Assembly (NCBI GenBank): GCA_045636025.1
Contig: JAZTWP010000091.1
Span: 1-64,000 of the forward strand
Length of the DNA stretch: 64,000 nt
Direction: 5' to 3'
Origin: UBA1081 sp045636025
GTDB lineage: Bacteria > Bacillota > Clostridia > Oscillospirales > Acutalibacteraceae
The position numbers were made by a program, and so were the translations under genes. This document shows positions 8,799 to 17,279 of the stretch, piece by piece. A model generated the notes under the pieces. The model did not search any database. It was not told the DNA's origin and saw only the letters and a list, made by a program, of their open reading frames with translations. Position 1 is the first letter of the stretch. Each line of letters starts with the position of its first letter.

Positions 8799-10268
8799 TC
8801 AAGCTGATTTTTTCTTCAGGAAAGAAGAAAGAAATTCCATTGCAGTTTTTTTCAGGTATGTGAAAGCTTCAATTTTGAAAATTACAGAAATAAGAAGATA
8901 AATCACACCGCCTGCTGCAACCTGAATAATCATAAGAGGAAGAGGGCTGAGAGTCAGAAGTGAGCCGATAAAGTAAACAGCCACAGCCATAATTGTTGAG
9001 GGAATAATACCTCCTGACAAATCAATGGCAAGTTCTTTATAACTGTAACCTATAAGCTTTTTGTTCGGCAGAGTGTTGACGATTGAAGCAATAAGAGTTG
9101 TTGCAAGAAGGCTTAATGCAATTGCTTCAACACTGTGCCACATTACAGCTAAAAGAATTGCAAATCCTGAACCTTTTTTAATGATTTCAAGTTTAAGGAG
9201 AATATCACTTCTGCCCACTGCTTTTATAGCCTGAAGATTTGCTGTCTGAATCGGTTCAAAAGCGAATGCGATACAGTAAATCTGCAGATAAGGTACGCAG
9301 GGGAGCCATTTTTCAGTAAGAAGCAATGTAATAAGAGGCTCAGCAACAACTGCAAGACCAAACATAAGCGGACACATAATGTATGTGGTTGTTCTGATTG
9401 ATCGTCTTACCATATTCTTTACATCAGAGGGATTGCTTTGTGCATTTGAAATGGCAGGGAAGAGAACATTTGAAATTGTTGTGTTTATGTTTGTTACAAT
9501 GATGTTGGGAATCTGTTTGCCTTTATCAAAGAATGCAAGGTCATTGTTTGTGTAAAGTTTGCCTATAACAAGCAGACGCAGTTCATTGTAAATTTCACCG
9601 ATAAGACCTGCAACAAGGAGTTTCCAACCGTATCTGAAGAGTGTTTTGAGTCTTGACCAGGAGAATCTGAGTTCAGGTTTCCAATGGATTGTGAAAGCAA
9701 GAATAACTGTACCCATAAGTGTGTTTGTGAGATACTGTCCTACAAGTGCCCATACACCGTATCCCGCATATGCCATATAAATACCTACAACAGCAGAAAC
9801 AACTGTGCCTACGATTGTGGAAAGGAAAAACTTTCTGAAAATCATTTTTTTGCCGACATAAGCCTGCTGAACATTGTTTATCGATGTAAGAGGAATTCTT
9901 ATACCCATAACTCTGAGTACAGGAGTAAGTAATTCGTATCCCTCTCCGTAGAAAGATGCAATAAGCGGAGCTGTAAAGAAAAGAATCACGTAAAGAACGA
10001 TTGAAGCACCCGTCTGAAAATACAGAACGGTAGAAAAATCAAGATTGTCTGAATCTTTTTTCTGAATAAGTGCATTACCAAAACCGTTTGTAACAATGCA
10101 GTTTGCAAATGTTATGAAAATCATAACAAGTGTGATAAGACCGTATGCATCGGGAGCGAGAAGTCTTGCAAGAATAACAGATACAACAAATGTAACAACC
10201 TGTGCCGATATTCTTTCTGCAAACTTCCAGATAAGACCTGAAAGAACCTTGCTTTTGGTGTTTTCCAT
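8799..10268 (-). CDS. Polysaccharide flippase of the MOP superfamily (Wzx/lipopolysaccharide biosynthesis type)
   Basis: 489 aa and strongly hydrophobic, with about 12-14 predicted membrane spans. The N-terminus (LSGLIWKFAERISAQVVTF, then LARLLAPDAYGLITLVMIF) is the standard opening of lipopolysaccharide biosynthesis proteins that flip lipid-linked oligosaccharides. Good GGAG ribosome site and a consensus promoter upstream. Its operon partner is a CDP-glycerol transferase, which points to export of a glycerophosphate-decorated surface glycan. No other glycan assembly genes are adjacent. Confidence 0.9.
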   Translation of the reverse strand: MENTKSKVLSGLIWKFAERISAQVVTFVVSVILARLLAPDAYGLITLVMIFITFANCIVTNGFGNALIQKKDSDNLDFSTVLYFQTGASIVLYVILFFTAPLIASFYGEGYELLTPVLRVMGIRIPLTSINNVQQAYVGKKMIFRKFFLSTIVGTVVSAVVGIYMAYAGYGVWALVGQYLTNTLMGTVILAFTIHWKPELRFSWSRLKTLFRYGWKLLVAGLIGEIYNELRLLVIGKLYTNNDLAFFDKGKQIPNIIVTNINTTISNVLFPAISNAQSNPSDVKNMVRRSIRTTTYIMCPLMFGLAVVAEPLITLLLTEKWLPCVPYLQIYCIAFAFEPIQTANLQAIKAVGRSDILLKLEIIKKGSGFAILLAVMWHSVEAIALSLLATTLIASIVNTLPNKKLIGYSYKELAIDLSGGIIPSTIMAVAVYFIGSLLTLSPLPLMIIQVAAGGVIYLLISVIFKIEAFTYLKKTAMEFLSSFLKKKSA

Positions 10269-10305
10269 ATTTCTTCTCCATATATTTTATATTATATCTT
10301 AAAAC

Positions 10306-10334
10306 ATTATATATCACATCAAAATTAAAGTCAA
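10306..10334 (-). promoter_or_regulatory. Sigma-A promoter of the flippase operon
   Basis: On the minus strand: TTGACT (10334-10329), 17-bp spacer, TATAAT (10311-10306). Confidence 0.7.
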
Positions 10335-10379
10335 TATTTTAGATTTGATACAGATTATTAACGAAAATAAAAAAAACAA

Positions 10380-10408
10380 TTTACAAATGAGAAAATATGT
10401 GGTATTAT
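10380..10408 (+). promoter_or_regulatory. Sigma-A-type promoter for the membrane-anchored protein
   Basis: TTTACA (10380-10385), 17-bp spacer, TATTAT (10403-10408), 40 bases before the chosen ATG. Confidence 0.55.
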
Positions 10409-10447
10409 ATCATTTAATAAAAAAGAAATTCTATGGGAGAGAACAAA

Positions 10448-11410
10448 ATGGCAGGGAACAGAAGAAAAAATGTCAAATCTTATAACAGAGGCGGCGACGG
10501 TGTAACCACAGGTCTTCTTGTGGGTATTCTTGCAGTAGGTTTATGTATTCTCGCAGTTTCTATTGTAGGTCTTATGGGTGTTTCAGGTAATATGGGCGGC
10601 AATTCATTGCAGAGTGCACCTCAGGCTAATGTAGGCACAATGCAGCAGGGCGGCACTCAGGCAGGCACTAATACAGGCAATACTGTAACTCCCGGTGCAA
10701 CAGTCAATCAGGGCGGTTCAACAGGAAGTGATGCAATGCAGAATGTTGATACTGAAAATCTTCCTTCAACAGCTCCTGCATCAGATGAAGAATGGCTCAA
10801 TTTCTTCAATACTGCAGTAAACAAGCTTAAGACAGATACTCCTGCAATGACAAAGTCAAAACAAACTCAGACTGTAGATATCAAGCTTTCAAATCCTCTC
10901 GGTGATGCTTATGTCGGTGTAGCTAAAGATAAATATCTTTCAAATGAAGTTGTTGAAACCCCCATTGCAAAGGGTGATACAGCATCAGCAAAAAGCAATA
11001 TTTCACCTGACGGTGCAGATTTTGTTTCAGCTCTTACACTTGCTGATATCAAGTCAATTCAGGGCGGTGTTGACGGCTCAGGTAATTATGTTATCACAAT
11101 TGCAATGAATGATATGTCAAACCCGGAAATGTCAGGTCCTTACGGTAAGATATTCCAGTTTATGACTATTGATGATGTTATGAATACCTATGCTCCGGGT
11201 ATGGGTGCTACTGTTGACAGAAGCAATGTAGAAGTCAAATTCACAAACTGTACAGCTTCAGCAACAATCACTCCCGATGGTCAGGTTGTTTCATATCAGA
11301 CAACTGTTAACGGTAATCTTATTCTTAAGGAAGCTAAAATCAAGATTATCACAACTGACCTTGATGCAACTCTTTTCAGCGAAACAAAATATTATAACAT
11401 TGCTTGGTAA
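10448..11410 (+). CDS. Membrane-anchored extracellular protein of unknown function
   Basis: 320 aa. A short basic N-terminus (GNRRKNVK) precedes one long hydrophobic helix (roughly residues 20-42), so it should be a type II membrane protein with the bulk outside. Residues 45-95 are a low-complexity linker rich in Gly, Gln, Thr and Asn. The C-terminal 200 residues form a beta-rich domain (KQTQTVDIKL ... FQFMTIDDVMNTY ... VVSYQTTVNGNLIL). I do not recognise the family. ATG 10448 is chosen because GGGAGA at 10435-10440 serves it, while the in-frame ATG 10433 has no ribosome site. It has its own promoter and terminator. Confidence 0.7.
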   Translation: MAGNRRKNVKSYNRGGDGVTTGLLVGILAVGLCILAVSIVGLMGVSGNMGGNSLQSAPQANVGTMQQGGTQAGTNTGNTVTPGATVNQGGSTGSDAMQNVDTENLPSTAPASDEEWLNFFNTAVNKLKTDTPAMTKSKQTQTVDIKLSNPLGDAYVGVAKDKYLSNEVVETPIAKGDTASAKSNISPDGADFVSALTLADIKSIQGGVDGSGNYVITIAMNDMSNPEMSGPYGKIFQFMTIDDVMNTYAPGMGATVDRSNVEVKFTNCTASATITPDGQVVSYQTTVNGNLILKEAKIKIITTDLDATLFSETKYYNIAW

Positions 11411-11432
11411 TTCATAATCAAAAAACAATATC

Positions 11433-11471
11433 AGCAGGATGTATATTTTTACATCCTGCTGTTTGTTTTTT
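11433..11471 (+). terminator. Rho-independent terminator
   Basis: AGCAGGATGTA (11433-11443) pairs with TACATCCTGCT (11450-11460), followed by a T-rich run. Confidence 0.85.
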
Positions 11472-11472
11472 A

Positions 11473-11501
11473 TTGACACTTACGAGCCTTAGGAGTATAA
11501 T
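11473..11501 (+). promoter_or_regulatory. Consensus sigma-A promoter for the first ABC exporter pair
   Basis: TTGACA (11473-11478), 17-bp spacer, TATAAT (11496-11501); both hexamers match consensus. Confidence 0.75.
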
Positions 11502-11559
11502 TTAGTAAATTCAGATTTATAGTTATATTAACATAAAATAGGCAAAGGAGAAAATACAT

Positions 11560-13311
11560 ATGATAAAACGACTTGCAAAATGTATCAGAGAGTATAAGAA
11601 AAGCACAATTCTTACTCCTGTTTTTGTTATCGGTGAAGTTATTATGGAGGTTGTCATTCCGCTTCTTATGGCAAGCCTTATTGATAACGGCATAAATGTC
11701 GGCGGCGATGACGGAATGAACTATGTTCTCAAAATGGGTGTTGCATTGCTTGTCTGTGCGCTTATTTCAATGTTCTTCGGCAGTGTTGCAGGCAGAACAT
11801 GTGCTGTTGCCAGTGCAGGTTTTGCAAAAAACTTAAGACACGATATGTTTTACAGTATTCAGAACTTTGCATTCTCAAATATCGATAAATTTTCAACAGC
11901 AAGCCTTGTCACAAGACTTACAACTGATGTAAACAATGTTCAGCAGTCATTTATGATGATTATCAGAATGGCAGTAAGAAGCCCGATGATGTTTGTATTT
12001 TCATTTGTGTTTGCATTCGGTATCAATGCAAAACTCGCTTCTGTTTTCCTTTGTGTTGTTCCGTTCCTTCTTCTCGGAATGTTCCTTATCATCAGAAAAG
12101 CACATCCTCTTTTCAAGAGAGTTTTCAAAACTTATGATAAACTCAATTCAGTTGTTGAAGAAAATGTAAGAGGTATCCGTGTTGTTAAATCATTCAACAG
12201 ACAGAATTTTGAAATCGATAAGTTTCAGAATATTTCAGGCAGTATCTACAATGACTTTGTAAAAGCAGAAAAGACAATCGCATTCAATGCACCTCTTATG
12301 CAGATGAGTGTTTATATCTGTACAATGCTTATTTCCTGGTTCGGTGCAAAACTTATTGTTGATACAGGCGCAACAGAGCTTACAACAGGCGAACTTATGA
12401 GTCTGTTTACATACACATCTCAGCTTCTTAACAGCCTTATGTTTGTTTCAATGATTTTTGTTATGATGACAATGTCAAAGGCAAGTGCAGAAAGAATTGT
12501 TGAAGTTCTTGATGAGCAGAGCGATATTGCTGAAAAGGCTGATGCTGAAACAACTGTAAAAGACGGTTCAATTGTTTTTGAAAATGTTGATTTCTCATAC
12601 TCAAAGAATGCAGATAAACTTTGTCTTGACAATATCAATATTTCAATTGCCTCTGGCGAAACAATCGGTGTCATCGGCGGTACGGGTTCATCAAAATCAA
12701 CTTTTGTTCAGCTTATTCCCAGACTTTATGATGTAAAAGAGGGTAGTGTAAAAGTCGGCGGTACAGATGTGCGTGATTATTCGCTCGAATCACTGAGAAA
12801 TGAAGTTGCAATGGTGCTTCAGAAAAATGTCCTTTTCTCAGGTACAATCAAAGAAAACCTCTGCTGGGGTAAAGAAGATGCAACTGATGAAGAAATCAGA
12901 AAGGCTTGTGAACTTGCCTGTGCAGATGAATTTATTCAGAAATTCCCCGACGGATATGATACTTTTATCGAGCAGGGCGGCGCAAATGTTTCAGGTGGTC
13001 AGAAACAGCGTCTTTGTATAGCGCGAGCACTTCTCAAAAAGCCTAAGATTCTCATTCTTGATGACTCAACAAGCGCTGTTGATACAGCAACTGATGCATC
13101 AATCAGAAAAGCTTTCAGAGAAGAAATTCCCGAAACCACAAAAATCATCATTGCACAGCGTGTTTCATCTGTTCAGGAAGCAGACAGAATAATTGTTCTT
13201 GATGACGGAAAAATTTCTGCCGTGGGTACACATAATGAATTGCTTGAAACAAGCAGCATTTACAAAGAAGTATATGAATCACAGAAGAAAGGAGATGACA
13301 ACAATGGCTGA
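11560..13311 (+). CDS. ABC exporter half-transporter, degenerate-site subunit (pair 1)
   Basis: 583 aa: six-helix transmembrane domain (about 1-310) plus ATPase domain (about 340-575), exporter type. The signature VSGGQKQRL is canonical, but the ATP site is altered. Walker A reads GGTGSSKST (Ser378 where Gly is usual, Lys379 kept), the residue after the Walker B Asp is Asp502 instead of catalytic Glu (LILDDSTSAVD), and the H-loop has Gln533 (IIIAQRV) instead of His. This is the pattern of the non-hydrolysing half of heterodimeric exporters such as BmrC or TM287. Its partner is the next gene, whose start overlaps this stop by 8 bases. Substrate (drug, lipid or peptide) unknown. Confidence 0.92.
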   Translation: MIKRLAKCIREYKKSTILTPVFVIGEVIMEVVIPLLMASLIDNGINVGGDDGMNYVLKMGVALLVCALISMFFGSVAGRTCAVASAGFAKNLRHDMFYSIQNFAFSNIDKFSTASLVTRLTTDVNNVQQSFMMIIRMAVRSPMMFVFSFVFAFGINAKLASVFLCVVPFLLLGMFLIIRKAHPLFKRVFKTYDKLNSVVEENVRGIRVVKSFNRQNFEIDKFQNISGSIYNDFVKAEKTIAFNAPLMQMSVYICTMLISWFGAKLIVDTGATELTTGELMSLFTYTSQLLNSLMFVSMIFVMMTMSKASAERIVEVLDEQSDIAEKADAETTVKDGSIVFENVDFSYSKNADKLCLDNINISIASGETIGVIGGTGSSKSTFVQLIPRLYDVKEGSVKVGGTDVRDYSLESLRNEVAMVLQKNVLFSGTIKENLCWGKEDATDEEIRKACELACADEFIQKFPDGYDTFIEQGGANVSGGQKQRLCIARALLKKPKILILDDSTSAVDTATDASIRKAFREEIPETTKIIIAQRVSSVQEADRIIVLDDGKISAVGTHNELLETSSIYKEVYESQKKGDDNNG

Positions 13312-15271
13312 TGAAAAAGCACGTCAGATGCCTCCAATGGGAGGTCCCGGAAGACGAGGCGGAATGGTTGCAAAACCCGATGTGAAAATCAATAAAGATA
13401 CAGTCAGGAGACTTTTCGGATATTTCAGTGAATACAAGTTTCATCTGATTTTTGTTTTTGTTTTCATCATCCTGAGTTCAATTGCAAGTGTAGCTTCTTC
13501 ACTTTTCCTTGAAACACTTATTGATGATTACATTGCACCTATGCTTCTTCCCGATTCTGCGGTAGGATTCTCAGACCTTTTTGTTGCACTCTGCAAAATA
13601 GCTTGTCTTTTCCTAGGCGGAGCCCTTGCAGGTCTGCTTTACAACAGAATAATGTCAAATGTTTCTCAGGGTATTCTTAAAAAAATCAGAGACAGAATGT
13701 TTGCCCATATGCAGACTCTTCCCATAAAATATTTTGATGCTCACAACTTCGGCGATACAATGAGTTTTTATACAAACGATACAGACGCCCTCAGACAGAT
13801 GATTTCTCAGTCTGTGCCGCAGGCAATGTCATCTCTTGTAACAATTGTGTCAATATTCTTCTCAATGCTCCGTCAGAGCGTATGGCTTACACTTTATGTT
13901 GTCGTATTCCTTTTTGTAATAACAAGAATCATCGGTTTTATCGGCAAAAAAAGCGGTATGTTCTTTATGAAACAGCAGCGTTCCGTTGCTTCTGTAAACA
14001 GCTTTATTGAGGAAATGATCAACGGACAGAAAGTTGTAAAGGTTTTCTGCCACGAAGATAAAAACAAGGCAGAATTTGACTCAAGAAACGGTGAGCTGTG
14101 TCATAATATGACTACAGCCAATACATACGGTAATATTGTCGGTCCTATTATGAACAATATCGGCTATATTCTTTATGTAGGACTTGCAATTCTCGGCGGT
14201 ATTCTTGCAATCAAGGGGGTCACAAACCTTACTCTCTTCGGTTTTGAAGAAGAACCTATCACTCTCGGTGCAATCGCTTCTTTCCTTACAATGTCAAGAA
14301 GCTTTGTAATGCCTATTTCTCACATTTCACAGCAGATTAATGCTATTGCAATGGCTATGGCAGGTGCAGAAAGAATTTTCAGCCTTATTGATGAATCTTC
14401 CGAAACAGATGAAGGTTATGTTACTCTTGTCAATGCAAAGACAGATAAAAACGGAAACATCACAGAATGTGAAGAAAGAACAGGCGAGTGGGCTTGGAAA
14501 CATCCTCATAAAGACGGAACTGTTACTTATACTCTTCTCAAAGGTGACATTGTTCTTGATGATGTTGACTTCGCTTATGTTGAAGGCAAAACAGTTCTCA
14601 ACAATGTATCACTTTATGCCGAGCCGGGTCAGAAAGTTGCTTTTGTCGGTGCTACCGGTGCCGGTAAAACAACAATCACAAATCTTATCAACAGATTCTA
14701 TGATATTGCAGACGGTAAAATCCGTTATGACGGCATAAATATCAATAAAATCAGAAAAGCAGACCTGCGTCGTTCAATGGGTATCGTTCTTCAGGATGTA
14801 AATCTCTTCACGGGTACTGTTATGGATAATATCCGCTACGGTAAACTTGATGCAACAGATGAAGAATGTATTGCAGCTGCAAAACTTGCAAATGCAGACG
14901 GATTTATCCGAATGCTTCCCGACGGTTACAATACAGTTCTTGAGGGTGACGGCAGCGGACTTTCTCAGGGACAGCGTCAGCTCATTTCAATTGCCCGTGC
15001 TGCTGTTGCAGATCCTCCCGTTATGATTCTCGATGAAGCTACTTCTTCAATCGATACAAGAACAGAAGTAATCGTTCAGCGCGGTATGGATGCTCTTATG
15101 CACGGCAGAACAGTTTTTGTTATTGCTCACAGACTTTCCACCGTCAAGAATTCAGATGTCATTATGGTTCTTGATAAGGGCAGAATCATTGAAAGAGGCA
15201 ACCACGAAAAACTTATTGCCGAAAAGGGAAAATACTATCAGCTTTACACAGGTGCATTCGAGCTTGATTAA
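13304..15271 (+). CDS. ABC exporter half-transporter, catalytic subunit (pair 1)
   Basis: 655 aa; membrane domain after a Met/Pro/Gly-rich cytoplasmic N-terminus, then an ATPase domain with canonical Walker A (GATGAGKTT), Walker B with catalytic Glu (MILDEATSSID) and H-loop His (FVIAHRLSTV). The signature LSQGQRQLI departs from LSGGQ. It complements the preceding subunit: one composite site is competent (this Walker A/B with the partner's VSGGQ) and one is degenerate. About 45 extra residues (DAKTDKNGNITE to KHPHKDGT region) sit between the membrane and ATPase domains. ATG 13304 is chosen because AAAGGAG lies 9 bases upstream; a longer in-frame reading lacks a ribosome site. Confidence 0.92.
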   Translation: MADEKARQMPPMGGPGRRGGMVAKPDVKINKDTVRRLFGYFSEYKFHLIFVFVFIILSSIASVASSLFLETLIDDYIAPMLLPDSAVGFSDLFVALCKIACLFLGGALAGLLYNRIMSNVSQGILKKIRDRMFAHMQTLPIKYFDAHNFGDTMSFYTNDTDALRQMISQSVPQAMSSLVTIVSIFFSMLRQSVWLTLYVVVFLFVITRIIGFIGKKSGMFFMKQQRSVASVNSFIEEMINGQKVVKVFCHEDKNKAEFDSRNGELCHNMTTANTYGNIVGPIMNNIGYILYVGLAILGGILAIKGVTNLTLFGFEEEPITLGAIASFLTMSRSFVMPISHISQQINAIAMAMAGAERIFSLIDESSETDEGYVTLVNAKTDKNGNITECEERTGEWAWKHPHKDGTVTYTLLKGDIVLDDVDFAYVEGKTVLNNVSLYAEPGQKVAFVGATGAGKTTITNLINRFYDIADGKIRYDGININKIRKADLRRSMGIVLQDVNLFTGTVMDNIRYGKLDATDEECIAAAKLANADGFIRMLPDGYNTVLEGDGSGLSQGQRQLISIARAAVADPPVMILDEATSSIDTRTEVIVQRGMDALMHGRTVFVIAHRLSTVKNSDVIMVLDKGRIIERGNHEKLIAEKGKYYQLYTGAFELD

Positions 15272-15280
15272 TTAAAATAC

Positions 15281-15309
15281 TTGAATAATATGAAGCAATA
15301 TGCTATAAT
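15281..15309 (+). promoter_or_regulatory. Sigma-A promoter for the second ABC exporter pair
   Basis: TTGAAT (15281-15286), 17-bp spacer, TATAAT (15304-15309). It overlaps the terminator hairpin of the preceding pair. Confidence 0.65.
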
Positions 15310-15336
15310 TGAAATAGTTATGGCATATTGCTTTTG
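15294..15336 (+). terminator. Long hairpin ending exporter pair 1
   Basis: AGCAATATGC (15294-15303) pairs with GCATATTGCT (15323-15332), followed by TTTT. The -10 box of the next promoter lies inside the loop. Confidence 0.55.
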
Positions 15337-15359
15337 ATTTTATAAACGGACGTGAAAAT

Positions 15360-17279
15360 ATGATAAGAATTTTCAGAATGTTAAAGCCTTACAGAAAAAC
15401 ATTGATACTTTCAATGATCTGTTCCGCTTTATATGCAATACTTGAAATATCCCTTCCGATTTTTACAAAACAGATAATGAGTAAGGGTATTCTCGGTGAA
15501 GATATGAATAAAATCCTGATGTACGGCGGAATTATGCTTGTGATGTCCGTTGTATGCGGATGTATGTCACTTCTCAATACTTATTTTTCAACAAAGACAT
15601 CTGTAAATTATGCAAACGGTATCAGAAACAATGTTTTTGAAAAGGTTGCTCATCTTTCTCAGTGTGATGTTGACAAAATAGGTGTATCATCTCTTATGAC
15701 AAGAACTACAAACGATGTCCGTCAGGTGCACGATGTAATTCTCAGTACACTCAAATCAATCCTGCCCGTACCCATTATGCTTGTGGGCGGATTTGTTATG
15801 GCATATCAGACAAACAAAGATTTGCTCAGACTCATTTTTGTTGTTCTCCCTGTACTTCTTGTAATTGTCGCTCTGCTTCTTATTTTCATTCTTCCTATGT
15901 TCAATAAAGTGCAGAAACTTCTTGATAAACTCAATTTTATTCTCAGAGGTAAAATAGGCGGCATCAGAGTTATCAGAGCATTCAATAAGTCAGAATATGA
16001 AGACAGCCGTTTTGATGAAAGCAATGAAAAGCTTACAAAACTGAGCCTGAAAGCAAACAGAATACTCTCAAGCCTTCTTCCCGTGCTGACAGTTGCACTT
16101 TATTCTCTTGTCTGTTACATTCTTTTTCAGAGCGTTAATGCTGTTATGGAGCCGGGAATGACAAAAACAGAAATTATTGAAACAATTCCGAATATGTATA
16201 TGTTCATTACATATTTTACTCTTATCATCGGTGCTATCATTTCAATTGTAGGTATTGTTATTTCAATTCCCAGAGCATCAGTTTCTGCAAAACGAATCAA
16301 CGAAATTCTTGAAACAATTCCTGAAATTTCAGACCCCGAAAATCCTGAAAATCCTGATGCTTTTTCACAGGGTATGGTTGAATTCAGAAATGTTTCTTTC
16401 AGATATGCTCCTCCTCCCGAAGAAGGTAAGAAAAGCCTATTCGCAAGACTTCTTAAAAAGAGTGTAGAAAAAGAAAAAGCAAAAAAAGAACGCAAAGAAG
16501 CCAAAGCAAACGGCAATGTGACTCCTTCCGAACCTGTTAAGGCAGAGGTCAGTGAGTCCGAAGAAGACAAAAAAGTCATTGACCGTGATGCTGTGCACAA
16601 TATAAACTTTGTTTCACGACCCGGTGAAGTTACAGCAATTATCGGTGTCACAGGTTGCGGAAAATCAACACTTATAAATCTCATTCCACGTCTTTATGAT
16701 GTAACAGAAGGTGAGATTCTTGTAAATGGTGTTGATGTAAGAAAACTTTCTCTCGAAACACTTCATTCTCTGATAGCCTATGTGCCGCAGCAGAGTTATC
16801 TTTTCAGCGGCACAATCAGAGATAATATAAAATTCGGCAATCCTGATGCAACAGATGACGAAGTCTGGAGAGCAATCGAAATTGCTCAGGCAAAAACATT
16901 TGTCAGCAGTATGACAGACGGACTTGACAGCTTTGTTTCTCAGGCAGGTAAAAACTATTCAGGCGGTCAGAAACAGCGTCTTGCAATAGCACGTGCAATT
17001 GTCAAAAATGCATCAGTTTATATTTTTGATGACAGTTTTTCTGCTCTTGACCTTGCAACAGACGCAAGACTCAGAGCTTCTCTCAGAGAAAATCTTCCCG
17101 ATGCAAACATTATTATTGTTGCACAGCGTGTAGGCACAGTTATCAATGCAGACCGCATCATAGTTATGGATGAAGGCGAAGCTGTCGGCATAGGCACTCA
17201 TAAGGAGCTTATGGAAAACTGTGAAGTTTACAGAAGCATTGTTGCTTCTCAGCTTTCAGAAGAGGAGGCAGCAGTATGA
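15360..17279 (+). CDS. ABC exporter half-transporter, degenerate-site subunit (pair 2)
   Basis: 639 aa, exporter type. Walker A GVTGCGKST and signature YSGGQKQRL are normal, but Walker B ends in FDDSFSALD (Asp for Glu) and the H-loop is VAQRVGTV (Gln for His), so this is the non-hydrolysing half. A striking Lys/Glu-rich insertion of about 60 residues (roughly 350-410, with KEKAKKERKEAKA) lies between the first beta-strands of the ATPase domain (FRNVSFRYAPP) and the strand that leads to Walker A. Upstream is a promoter; the stop overlaps the partner gene (ATGA). It is a paralogue of the 11.6-kb subunit, so the two pairs probably arose by duplication. Confidence 0.92.
   Translation: MIRIFRMLKPYRKTLILSMICSALYAILEISLPIFTKQIMSKGILGEDMNKILMYGGIMLVMSVVCGCMSLLNTYFSTKTSVNYANGIRNNVFEKVAHLSQCDVDKIGVSSLMTRTTNDVRQVHDVILSTLKSILPVPIMLVGGFVMAYQTNKDLLRLIFVVLPVLLVIVALLLIFILPMFNKVQKLLDKLNFILRGKIGGIRVIRAFNKSEYEDSRFDESNEKLTKLSLKANRILSSLLPVLTVALYSLVCYILFQSVNAVMEPGMTKTEIIETIPNMYMFITYFTLIIGAIISIVGIVISIPRASVSAKRINEILETIPEISDPENPENPDAFSQGMVEFRNVSFRYAPPPEEGKKSLFARLLKKSVEKEKAKKERKEAKANGNVTPSEPVKAEVSESEEDKKVIDRDAVHNINFVSRPGEVTAIIGVTGCGKSTLINLIPRLYDVTEGEILVNGVDVRKLSLETLHSLIAYVPQQSYLFSGTIRDNIKFGNPDATDDEVWRAIEIAQAKTFVSSMTDGLDSFVSQAGKNYSGGQKQRLAIARAIVKNASVYIFDDSFSALDLATDARLRASLRENLPDANIIIVAQRVGTVINADRIIVMDEGEAVGIGTHKELMENCEVYRSIVASQLSEEEAAV

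Noticed and set aside
16127..16684. 185-codon open frame on the minus strand
   Set aside because: Antisense to the ABC exporter gene; low-complexity Ser/Phe/Leu translation, no ribosome site.
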